DNA from: Carposina sasakii
Lineage: Eukaryota; Arthropoda; Insecta; Lepidoptera; Carposinidae
Direction of reading: 5' to 3'
Length of the DNA: 64,000 nt
NCBI GenBank assembly: GCA_014607495.2
Contig: CP053175.1
Coordinates: forward strand, 2,542,001-2,606,000
Position 1 is the stretch's first letter, and every line of letters begins with the position of its first letter. Below the pieces are notes generated by a model. That model was given only the letters and a program-made list of their open reading frames with translations, had not been told where the DNA came from and searched no databases. Positions 1 through 9,635 of this stretch are shown piece after piece. Both the position numbers and the translations under genes were made by a program.

Positions 1-1366
1 CTTTTAAAATGTCATTTGTTATGTTGTCACTGCCCGGGCTTTTCATTGTCTTTAAACTTCTCAGTGATGCTCTTATTTCAGATTCCAGGCACGTCGTCTG
101 CGGTTGGTTCCTTGTTTAAACTTATAAAGCCATATTTCCGTCACTGAGTTTATTTTCAGTATGATACAGTTGTCTGTAGAAGTCAGATGCAATGTGTATT
201 ATAGATTTTCTGTTAGTTTTCTTAAAGTTGGCTTTGTTCTTTAGTGCTGTTATCCAAGGTTTCGAGGTCATTAGTCTTTTTTCTGCTCTCTTAACTGAAC
301 TTCTCTGGTCCAACTCTTCTTCTAATATTTTTTGTTGGTGACTTTTGATATTATCTTTAATTTTCCTACTTATTTTCCAGTAAAGTCTAGTTAGACGTTT
401 TTTATCTTCTTTAGTTTTATTGTTTTTCATTTTTAACTCTTCCCTTTCTAATATCATGTAGGCTATCTCAGGTGTAATCTTATCTTCTTTGGAATTGTTT
501 ACATGGTTTGATGGCAAATTATTCAAACAATATTTGATATTTTCCGTTACTGTGGAATAGTATTCTTGTACGGATGTAAAATTAATATTTATACTTTTCT
601 GTGAAAATATTTTTTCAGCCTGTTCCTGTTCTTTTGGAAGAAGCCTTGTGTTTTGTTTATTTTTAAATGTTGTTCTTGATCTTTTAGTATTATTCATCAG
701 CACAAGTTTTGCTCTGACAAGTCTATGATCTGTTGGGTGAGTGGTTCCAATAATCTGTATGTTTTGTATGGTGTTTGTGTTTTTGGTTATAATGAAATCT
801 ATTTCATTGTACGCTGTATTGTCGGGTGTATGCCAAGTCCATCTTTGTTTCCGATTCTTTTTGAAGTAAGTATTCATGATGTGCATTTGTTTTTCCATAC
901 AAAAGTCTATTAAATAGTCTCCTCTGTGATTTCTAATCCCATAGCCCCATGGACCCATGACTGCTTTATCTTCAATAGTAGGCTTCCCTATTTTAGCGTT
1001 GAAATCACCCATTATTATTACATTATTAATATTATTTATGTTTTCTAATATGTCATTAAGATCTTTATAGAAAATTTCAATATCTTCTTCAGTAGAATTT
1101 TTGGTAGGAGCATAAACTTGAATGAAGTAGTATTGTTTTCCAGCTATTTCCATATCTAACCTTGCCACACGATCACTAGCCGCAATGAAGTCTATTATAT
1201 TCTTCCTGTATGATTTCTTGATCATGAATCCTACTCCATTGAAGCCACTTTTTTTGCCAGAGTTCATAATTATGTATTCAGCATTTTCGTTAATATATAT
1301 ACCTTCTCTTTTTGTTTCTGATAACCCTATTACATCCCAAATAATATTTCTTAAAGCATTATCCAA
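1..1366 (-). mobile_element. Non-LTR retrotransposon, inverted 5' part (endonuclease ORF)
   Basis: The minus strand encodes an apurinic-type endonuclease domain (about 414 residues, 1366 down to 122). Visible motifs are GLSETK near the start, GDFNA in the middle and TDHRLV, the usual metal-binding and catalytic signatures of LINE endonucleases. Past the stop near 122, another frame continues with KSPGSDNITNDILK-like sequence, which is the linker into a reverse transcriptase, and runs off the left edge. The ORF start near 1366 lacks the usual first residues. The matching RT half lies directly to the right but on the opposite strand. The element sits in the last visible Bx42 intron. I would guess the RTE-like group; the clade is not certain. 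Confidence 0.85.
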
Positions 1367-1377
1367 TTCAACTTGTC

Positions 1378-2660
1378 TTGTATAAGGTTTTCACAAAAAC
1401 AATACTCAGAAGACTCATGCCAATTCTTGATTTTAACCAACCAAAAGAACAAGCTGGTTTCAGGCAATTTTCAACAATTGATCACATTTTCGTTCTAAAT
1501 CAAATCATAGAAAAATTTACTGAATATAAGAAAGATCTTTACATAGCCTTTATAGATTATTCAAAGGCATTTGACTGCATTTCGCACCAGGCTTTGTGGG
1601 ACGCTCTGTATAGACAAGGGGTTCACCAAAAATACATCTCTCTACTGCAAACAATGTATAAAGAAAGCAAAGGAGTTGTCAAATTGGAAAGAAAAGGTAC
1701 TCCATTCAAAGTAAAAAGAGTTCGACAAGGGGACCCCATATCTCCCAACCTTTTTACAGCTCTACTAGAAGACATTTTTCGCAAACTTGATTGGACAAAC
1801 TTTGGAGTGAGCATAAATGGAACGAAGTTGAACCACTTAAGATTCGCTGATGACATTGTAATTCTCAGTGATAATTATAATGACTTAAACACCATGTTGC
1901 AAGGCCTTAATTCAGAAAGCAGGTGCGGTTTGCACATGAATGTGAGTAAAACTTGTATAATGACCAATACAAACAAAACACCAACAATATTGATCCTCAC
2001 CCTAGACTATGTAGAGACATATACTTACTTGGGTCAAAATTTAAGTTTCGAAAGCCAAACAACGCGAGAAGTAGAACGACGAATTAAAATGGCATGGAGT
2101 AAGTACTGGGCTCTTAAACACTCCAAAATTTCAATAAGATTGAAAGCATTTGATAACACCATCTTACCGTTACTACTTTATGGCTGCCAGTGTTGGACAT
2201 TGACAAAGGCACTAATTAAGAAAATTCAAATATTCCAAAGAAAAATGGAAAGAAGTATGATAGGCTTGAGGATTCAAAAAGTGCGCAATACTGACATTCG
2301 AGCTAAAAGATGCTGCTGAGCTAGTTTGCAGATACAAATGGAGGTGGGCTGGTCACGTGGCTCGTGCACCAGATGGACGCTGGAGTGAACGCTTGCTTCA
2401 TTGGTGGCCTCGAGAGGACAAGCGACCTCGTGGTCGCCCCAGACGCCGATGGAGCGACGACATCACAGAACTGGCAGGCAGGACTTGGACTAGGTTGGCA
2501 AGAGATAGAGCCGAGTGGCACGCGTTGGAGGAGGCCTTTGCCCACAAATGGGTTCTCCATTAGATATAAGACATTTTATGACATTTATAAATTTTATTAT
2601 GATAATTTATGTATTTTAATTTGGAAATAAAAAGGCTTTATTATTATTATTATTATTATA
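1378..2660 (+). mobile_element. Non-LTR retrotransposon, 3' part (reverse transcriptase and tail)
   Basis: The plus strand encodes the palm of a LINE reverse transcriptase. AFIDYSKAFDCI, RQGDPISPNLF and the FADD box (RFADDIVILS) are in order, followed by the thumb (YTYLGQNL, LLLYGCQCW). The frame breaks near 2315. The conserved tail WAGHVARAPDGRW...RGRPRRRW continues in another frame to about 2563, so the copy is defective. The 3' end has an AATAAA-like stretch and a short TTA microsatellite (about 2637-2660), the usual tail of such elements. Sense orientation is opposite to the endonuclease half at 1-1366. Confidence 0.85.
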
Positions 2661-3096
2661 TAAAACCTACTGTAATAACTCATAATTTAATATTTATACA
2701 CTCAACATATTTTTTTTTAACACGGTACATATGGTTTGTATAGGTCGTGTAGAAACGCAAAGCGATATTGCAATGGGACAGCGGAAACTTGCAGGTGTTT
2801 GCAAGTTACTTATAAAGCTTACAACTTGTGAAAAATTTGAATATGCACTCACACATAGCAATATAATTGCTATCACTTTGCGTTTGCAAGTTATGTAATC
2901 AGCCCACTGAAACTATTTTTATCTATATTTTATCATTTAGAGATGTTTTTATATTTTTTGTAGATGTTTTCATTTGAAATGCCTAGCCGTTTTATAACAC
3001 GGCATATTCAACAATATGCCTTCGACATAGTTATACAAGGGCCAACGATAACTAGTGGCCCGATGTTATCGATAACGCGTCCCTTTTCCCCGTTAC

Positions 3097-3238
3097 CTCT
3101 TATCCGGCGCGGCGCGTGCGATGTTCCTGTCCCTCTGCCTGTCCTTGTGTCTCTCGGCCCTCAGCTTGTCTCTCTCTGCGACGGAGAGGTCTCCCTCTTC
3201 CACTTCCGGCTGGGCCTCATCTTCCGGTGCGCGAATAC
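3097..3238 (-). CDS. Bx42: Bx42 coding exon 9, last visible
   Basis: Encodes GIRAPEDEAQPEVEEGDLS through RNIARAAPDKR, ending AG|GTAACG. No further SNW-like coding sequence was seen to its left. That intron contains the LINE at 1-2660 and runs off the window. Confidence 0.92.
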
Positions 3239-5504
3239 CTGGGAATAAAAGATAATATACAGGATGATTTTTGGTCGTCAACGTTCCCGAAAACTACAGA
3301 ATCTCCTCATCATCACGATCATTTTTCTCCATGGAAAATTTGTATTACCTATCCTGTTTCAGATATACAAATTAAGATTGGAGAGGGACAGATATAGCTA
3401 ACCGACCACAACAATAAACCCTTAAATCATCAGCTATCTGCCTTTATACCTTTATTCATGAGATTTCGTTTAGGCGATAAGGGATAAGGGCAGCAACATG
3501 ATGATATAATCAGGATGAGAACACAGGAACATACGGCTGTGCTCCCAAAATGGTCTAGCTAGAACTGCAACATCACGAAGGAGATCCGCGGCCCCCTTAT
3601 TACCTAACTAGCAAAAGCAAAGCGATAGCGAAAATTGTGCAAAAATCGCCGATTGCTTGTCAAATTCGTATTACGTAAAATGAATTTCAAATGAACATTT
3701 CAAGGCGAATATTGTACAATTTTAGCTATCGCTTTGCTTCGGCTTTGCTATTGCTTTTCCGTAATCAGGGGGCGGAGCTAGATGTTAAAGATCAGAGACA
3801 ACATACTAGCTCATCGCCTGAGAGAACGCCCTTAAATTCCTTAGTCGACTCTTTATACGGCATGCACGGAAGGAGATGCAGCTGATAAATAACCGTAGTC
3901 CTCTCTAACCTGCTCTATGATCTCTCGCCCTCTGAGCCAATACTCTGAGATGTTCTTCTTTTTTCTCCTTTTCCCTCTGCGCCAGTCTTCTTTCAAGTTG
4001 AGCGCGGGCTTCTACTGCTTCCCTGCATAGAAATAACCTCATTTACTGTAAGAAAAAACCGCCTCCTGATTACGTAAAAGCAATAGCAAAGCCGAAGCCG
4101 CGCGATCGCGATAATTGAGAGTGTGTGTGTGCTTGTGCGAGGTGCGGGGCGCGGGAGGACGCCGAGCGCTCGTTGCGCGCACGCACACACTCGAGATTAT
4201 CACGATCGCGCTGCTTCGGCTTTGCTATTGCTTTTACGTAATCAGGGAGCCGGACTGCGTTAAATTTGAACCATGTGTCACTCACGACTAAAACGAATCT
4301 AATGATACTTCTCAAGCAATGCGACAAGCCGTTTCGGCTCTAGAGCAAGCTAAAGAAACATACATACACTGAAAAAATATAACCCTCGTTTTCACAGTCA
4401 GGAAAAATTGTTTAGTGTTAACTGTTGTTAACAATTGACATATGTATCGTATTACAAAGGGGGTAAAAATAGGGGGGTTTTTTATAGAAGTTGGTCATAG
4501 TCAGAGATACCAGACAATATATTATTATTATAAAGGGTGTGTGTGACAGCCAGGCAAATACTGAGATATTGAATAAGTACCGTGTTTTGAGTTATACAAC
4601 AGTATTATTACTGGCAGGAAATTAATTTTTGGTTTGATTATACGCAATGTTTGCTTTCCGTACCAGTTGTATCGGGCGATCGTGTGACTAGTTAAATGGG
4701 CTTACTAGTTATTGTGTGATATATTGCTGTTTTATTGGATCACTTGTGACTCTCTTTTGGGGTTGATCAGTTAATTAAACTTTTATGAGAGCAACTTTTT
4801 TTTTTAAATCATCCATAGTTTAAAATTTGGTTTTTAAGTCATTATTTAAGACCTACTTAAACGAACCACACAATTTTTTTCCTGAAATCATAAAAAAAAG
4901 ACGGAAAATTTTCACTGGTTTTAATCTCAAAATTATGGTCCGAAGTCACCATATTAATATTTGCCTGGCTGTCACAAACATCCTGTATAGTCCACACAGA
5001 CGGAGTAGTATTTACATAAATCTTACCTAGCCTTCCTATCAGCGATGTACAGAGCCTCGGCCAGCTTCGAGAAGTTCTCATTGATGTGTACTTGTTGTAA
5101 ACCTCGACCGTCGGCTGCTAGTCGCTTGTCCAGGGGATTGTAAAACCTGGGGGTAGACAAGTTATTCTTATCCCGCAAAAACCAACTATTACCAACAACC
5201 CTTGGAACAAACTACCAGAAGTGGTTTCGGCACCAAGTGTCAATAATTTCAAAAACAAACTAGACAAACACATTAAAGGACATAGAAAAACCTAAGAGAA
5301 ATCGTCGTCAGCCTATTGCAGTCTACTGCTAGACGTCCCCAGTGTACGCCACAAGGCTCGATCTCCTGTTTTTGCCATCCACTCACTACCAGCCGTCCTC
5401 TTCAAGTCATCGGTCCATCTGGCCGGAGGGCGCCCAATGCTACGCTTGCCGAGGCGCGGTCTCCTATTCGAGAACCCGTTTACTCCACCGTCCATCGGTT
5501 CTAC

Positions 5505-5535
<31 letters not shown>

Positions 5536-8500
5536 ACCTTTAGCATTCTTCCAGTGAGACACGCAGGGCGGCACCCTCCAGTCCCGCTGTTGTCTGACGG
5601 ACACACGCCGCGGGGGGGAGTGTAAGACAGGCGCGGGGGGCGAGGGGGCGGCGCGGGGAATCTTCTTGTTTATCTGGAAGCGAGGGGGCTCCATCGGGTC
5701 GGATTGCGCTTCTACCATCCTGGGAAGTGTGGTAGCTGATTTAGTGCACGTTAAAACACAAACAGATCTTCTAACCCTTAATTTATTACCCTTAGTCTAT
5801 GAAATTCTCGTGTCGCGGTGTTTGTTAGTTAGATTTTAAGTTACTAGCGCTAAATACTGTCACGTTTGCCATGCCGTATAGGCACACTTAGGGTAAGGAC
5901 CTAGTTATAAGAAGATAAATAATTAATGTATAAATAATGTTGCATTGGTAGTTACATGTTGTGCTTGTCAATAAAATAAAATATACCGCTTACACGCAAT
6001 ATCTACGCGAGTGTAGCTGTCGCAGGCAATTTGTGTGATTCGTCTTTATACAAACGGCGTCGTCCGTTTATAAACGCTCGCCAGGCATTTTGAATAGTAT
6101 GAGAGAAAAAATTCCTTTTAGCACTTCGCCGGTCGCTGCAGGGACATGCTCGGTACGCTCACTCGACTCGTGCGTTGTCATTTTAACAGGTCTAACATAA
6201 CCTAACCTAATTAATTAAGCAGACCAATTGCTAGAAGCCAAATTGTCTCGCTCCAAAACCCATACTATTCAAAATGCCTAGTCGTTTTGTAATAGGGCGT
6301 GTTTTACAATATGCCTTCGACATAGCCACGTACGCAACAGCAGCTAGTAACACTATAATACGTACAGACAAGGATTACGACGTCTTTCGTTAATCGCTAA
6401 ATTTAATAGACTAGATAAATAAATGTACATTTACATATTTTTATCGCATGCTCAATGTTTATAGAAAATTTTGTCCATATATTTTATTTATTATTATTTT
6501 GTCTTGATTTGCATCATTACATAAGAAATAACAAGCTATTTTTTACAGGTTTTACTATAAGCACTTACCTAATAACTCTCTGCTTAGCTCCCGAGTTAAA
6601 AGTCCCGCCTTGTTGCGCGGGTGTATACCGAATGTATTGCGCCGGAGCCTGCAACAAACATGGACTGATAGCGCAAGGTATTGCTAGTGCTGTTCTCTAC
6701 ACGGAGTGTAGAAGATATGTTATGTGCTCCAAAAGGTCTCTGAACCTAAGTAGGTATATTGCATATCTAGCAGATGCGCGCACATTAGCTATTGTCATTC
6801 TGATATATAAGGTACAAAACTGCTAAGTTAGGCTTCAAAATCCATACAGTAGTTTGTACTTTCACATTTATAGTATTAGGTAGTAGCAGTAGTGTAGTGT
6901 ATTTAAAATGTGGGTACCCACACATTAAAATTGGAAATGACTATGTGGGTAGTAAGATGAAGTCGGTCTGGATTCGTCATAGCTGATAGCACATATTCAG
7001 CCCGGGTTTCAGTAACACGTGAGTACATAATAAGTAGGATACAGAAATTCCTATAAGAGTAAAAAACATCCTTTGACAGAAATAGAAAGAATTAAGGTGT
7101 ATGTAAAAACATTTTCGGCTTGGTTATTCAAACAAAAGAAAGCATCAAATGATACCCTGTTAAATGAAATTCAACTCACAGCTTTGGGAGCAGCTTTGAC
7201 GGGTAGTGCAGCAGATATTTTAGCATTGGTCAGTTTTTCCAAGGCCTCCTTAGTTTTTTCCGTAATCTCCTGTATCTCCTCTTCAGATGGCTTCTGTAGT
7301 GATGGGTCATCTTCAGCTAACACTTCTGATGGTAACAAGTCAGTCAGCTTGGAGTATATTATCTGAAATAAAATAATGTTATTAGTTTCACATCAAAGGT
7401 GTTAAACAGCTTGTGTTTGAATTTTTAAAAATGTTTGTACTAGCAAAGAACTACCCACAATTTTATCAAGTTGACAATGGAGATTCCAGCCAAGATGTCA
7501 CCTCAGGGTAAAAATATAAAATCGACAATTTCTTATTTTATTGTTCAAAACATTTAAGCCAATGAATCATTTTGAACCGACTTCAAAAAAAGGAGGAGGT
7601 TCTCAATTTGTCTGTATGTATTTTTTTTTTTGTCATAAAATGACAACAGCTTTTTATTTTCTGAATAGATTGAAACAAATAAAATTTAAAATTATTAATA
7701 AAGAAATGGAAAAAATTCTTCAACCAAATGGGAATCGAAACCACAACCACTGCAAACCGTGCCAGCCGCTCTAACCACTGAGCTACAGGGTAAAATTTGT
7801 TAAATAGTGTAATTTCCCATAATAGAGAAGACTGGTACTATGCTTTAACCAGGCAGTTTTATCCATCCCCATGAAGCATAGATATACATAGTATAATAGT
7901 ACTTTAACCAAGTAGTTTTGATATAATTTGTAACCTACTTATTCTTATTCTTTATTGTACACAGTAAAGTTTCACAAATAAAGTTTATAACAAGAAAGGA
8001 ACTACTTTTTATACAAGTAAAAAAATCCTAAAGTGATTAACCTTATCTGCACTGTGTCCCTGTCTGGCAATGGCGGAGTATTTGACCCGACCACTCTCAT
8101 CCAGCTGGACTGCGAGAGCATTGGAGGTGCTCTCCTTCCCTCGTGCTCCCATGCCCAGGGGATGCTGGGCCACATGGATCTCTGGGAACGCCCCACCATC
8201 TGCCAAATATGGGGAAATATTAGGAAAAGAGGTAGGATGCAATATAGTTTTAGTTATGTATATTTTTAGACATAGCTAGACCCAGATTATTTTATTTATT
8301 TCTACACAACTCACAATAGTTCGATAATTCACAATAGAACTGTTCGTGCCAACAGTGTTTACATAAACCATAGACAAAGTATTAGTAGTATTTGCAGGTA
8401 CTTATAAGATTCCAATAGATAAAATTATCCTATCAGTAACATAAAACATTGATACCTAATGAAAAATAAAGATAAATTTGTATATTACCCCCAAAATCCT

Positions 8501-8979
8501 CCTCTGCCCGGGGCACCCATCCTTTCCTTTGTCCGTAAGGCGGGACACTGGTCTGGGACACCACTAAGGCACTGCCGACTATTCTTTGAGCCTGCGCCTT
8601 CCTCTCATCGTCACGGTCCCAAACCTGCTGCGTAGGAGCAGGCAACAAACTGGAAAACAAGAATGCATCCAACCTATACTACCCTCAAAAACGGAAATAA
8701 AAATAGCAGCTTCCTTTTATATAGGAAGCAGTCACAGCAATCGTAATATTTGTAATAGAAAACACTTAAATAAACCTCCAGATTGAAACTGAATGCAAGA
8801 CTTTGTAAAGTCATAAGCACTTGGCTTTGTACGTTAACAGTAATCCCTAAAATGTATGTTGCTGTATAAAACACATTGTACCAATTACATTTTTAATCTC
8901 TTAATTCAATTTATATCTACTTCTATTAATTATTAATTGAAAAATTTATTATCAATACACACCTCGACAGCGACGCCAT
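3097..8979 (-). CDS. Bx42: Bx42 / SNW1 (SKIP) orthologue, nine exons, C-terminus off the left edge
   Basis: SNW-domain protein, a core spliceosome component and nuclear-receptor/Notch transcription co-factor. Exons on the minus strand: 8979-8963, 8649-8489, 8199-8042, 7362-7180, 6648-6569, 5719-5538, 5146-5027, 4022-3910, 3238-3097. All junctions are GT-AG and phases agree. Family hallmarks in order are SLLPAPTQ, WVPRAEEDFGDGGAFPEIHV, AIARQGHSADK, AQYIRYTPAQQG, DPMEPPRFQINKKIPR, PSPPAPVLHSP, LAADGRGLQQVHINENF and ARAAPDKR. About 385 residues are present, against roughly 536 in the human protein, so some 150 C-terminal residues should lie to the left of the window. Exon 7 carries an apparent 1-base deletion. 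The gene is divergent from Drap1. Confidence 0.95.
3592..3773. mobile_element. Palindromic MITE, family A, copy 1 (AT-rich core)
   Basis: The ends are complementary (CCCCTTATTAC... and ...CGTAATCAGGGGGC), with inner arms GCAAAAGCAAAGCGATAGCG and its complement. It lies in the Bx42 intron between exons 8 and 9. Short terminal arms and no ORF fit a non-autonomous DNA element. Confidence 0.75.
3910..4022 (-). CDS. Bx42: Bx42 coding exon 8
   Basis: Encodes EAVEARAQLERRLAQREKEK to LAQRARDHRAG, the charged helical region after the SNW domain. A palindromic MITE starts about 40 bases upstream of its acceptor (4062-4249). Confidence 0.92.
4062..4249. mobile_element. Palindromic MITE, family A, copy 2 (GC-rich core)
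   Basis: The arms are CTGATTACGTAAAAGCAATA...CGCGATCGCGATAAT and their complement, around a GC-rich core (CGCTCGTTGCGCGC). It is about 40 bases upstream of the Bx42 exon 8 acceptor. Confidence 0.78.
4535..4986. mobile_element. TIR element with GTGACAGCCAGGCAAATA ends, copy 1
   Basis: The left end (GTGTGACAGCCAGGCAAATA) and right end (TATTTGCCTGGCTGTCAC) are inverted repeats. The body has no ORF of note. A longer relative is at 41611-42239. Confidence 0.75.
5027..5146 (-). CDS. Bx42: Bx42 coding exon 7 (apparent 1-base deletion)
   Basis: Conserved residues are (G)FTI, then PLDKRLAADGRGLQQV, then LAEALYIADRKAR. Reading in from exon 6 gives GFTIP, but the conserved LDKRLAADG segment lies in the next frame. 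The C run (G run at 5133-5136 on the plus strand) holds four bases where five are needed. Everything downstream is in good phase, so this is either a consensus error or a real lesion. Confidence 0.88.
5300..5510 (-). mobile_element. LINE 3' fragment (RT C-terminal tail)
   Basis: The minus strand reads ...FSNRRPRLGKRSIGRPPARW...DLKRTAGSEWM, the conserved C-terminal tail of RTE-like LINEs. The plus strand end is the tail motif GCCTATTGCAGTCTACTGCT. It lies in the Bx42 intron just past the exon 6 donor and a (GT)n run at about 5510-5535. Confidence 0.75.
5538..5719 (-). CDS. Bx42: Bx42 coding exon 6
   Basis: Encodes MVEAQSDPMEPPRFQINKK through VPPCVSHWKNAKG. The donor is the first GT of a (GT/AC)n microsatellite, followed within about 30 bases by a LINE tail. 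Confidence 0.93.
5797..6568. other. Bx42 intron 5 sequence, no gene seen
   Basis: AT-rich intron sequence. Part of it (5797-5820, CTCGTGTCGCGGTGTTTGTT) matches a dispersed element seen again at 40250-40445. There is a two-copy CCTAA run near 6200. I see no coding signal. Confidence 0.5.
6569..6648 (-). CDS. Bx42: Bx42 coding exon 5
   Basis: Encodes APAQYIRYTPAQQGGTFNS and GAKQRVIR, the signature of the SNW core. The acceptor is GTTGCAG and the donor is GTAAGT. Phase 2. Confidence 0.93.
7180..7362 (-). CDS. Bx42: Bx42 coding exon 4
   Basis: Sixty-one codons beginning IIYSKLTDLLPSEVL and ending ALPVKAAPKA. The acceptor is TTATTTCAG and the donor is GTGAGT. It corresponds to the KYTDLVPKEVM segment of SNW1. 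Confidence 0.92.
7720..7790 (-). repeat. tRNA-like SINE head
   Basis: The minus strand has an A-box-like TAGCTCAGTGGTTAGAGC and a B-box-like GTTTCGATTCCC at tRNA spacing. No full cloverleaf is evident. It lies in Bx42 intron 3. Confidence 0.6.
8042..8199 (-). CDS. Bx42: Bx42 coding exon 3
   Basis: Encodes DGGAFPEIHVAQHPLGMG through AIARQGHSADK, the start of the SNW domain. It ends in phase 0 at a GTTAAT donor. Confidence 0.93.
8489..8649 (-). CDS. Bx42: Bx42 coding exon 2
   Basis: Encodes LLPAPTQQVWDRDDERK to WVPRAEEDFG. The acceptor is TTTTCCAG and the donor is GTAATA. It leaves one base. Confidence 0.92.
8963..8979 (-). CDS. Bx42: Bx42 coding exon 1
   Basis: Encodes MASLS and leaves two bases (AG) before the GTGTGT donor. 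Joined to exon 2 it gives MASLSSLLPAPTQ, which matches the known start of SNW proteins and fixes the start codon at 8979. Confidence 0.9.
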
Positions 8980-9593
8980 TTTGTTTTTTATAATTTTTTT
9001 TACTGACATTAGACTGAAACGTATGTTTAGAATATTTCTGCTATTTCGCTCTAGGAAACTATGACAATAACATTGAAATGGATGGGTAAATGAAATAGCT
9101 CGCCAAGTTTACCATTTTTTACTAATAATAGTAATATTCTTTTTAAATTTGATAGTTTCTGTACAATAAATTAGTTTAAAACCTTTAATCTAATGTTGAA
9201 AAGTTTAGTTTTTTATAATAAATTTACTAATAATTGAACGGGGCTAATCTCAACATTTTTTTTTAAGCCAAAGGAATTTAGTTCAGGTGGCTGTCATTTA
9301 ATTATAATTAAACATTTTAAATTAAATAGGGATATTTCAGTTATTTCTGATACTGGTATAAATACAAGACTATTATTTTCTATGAAACAACGTTACAAGG
9401 ATTTATTTGAGATGTTAAATAAATTGGGTCTAGGCAAATGGTGGAGAAAGAATCTGTCAGAATCGTATATAAATGAGTAGGCAGCGAACGTCCCCCTTTT
9501 ATAACCTCAAAAATGCGCGAGAAGTGATACACTGCTACAAAGAATTGAGCTTATTTTTGCTTTTAATTAGTGCTAAAGTGAATAATCGCCATT
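8980..9593. promoter_or_regulatory. Bidirectional Bx42-Drap1 promoter interval
   Basis: Only 614 bases separate the start codons of two divergent housekeeping-type genes, so both promoters must lie here. The sequence is AT-rich. No clear TATA box or other named element was recognised. Confidence 0.65.
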
Positions 9594-9635
9594 ATGCCAA
9601 CGAAAAAAAGAAAATACAATGCCAGGTTCCCCGCT
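9594..9635 (+). CDS. Drap1: Drap1 coding exon 1
   Basis: Fourteen codons, [14 protein letters not shown], then GTAAGT. The start is fixed by similarity to other DRAP1 N-termini. Confidence 0.93.

Noticed and set aside
6190..6215. CCTAA repeats as internal telomere sequence
   Set aside because: Only two units, and a similar short run near 35050 sits within a SINE head. Too short to mean anything.
7073..7366. Plus-strand ORF of 97 codons
   Set aside because: It is the shadow of Bx42 exon 4, which is on the minus strand with family similarity and splice sites.
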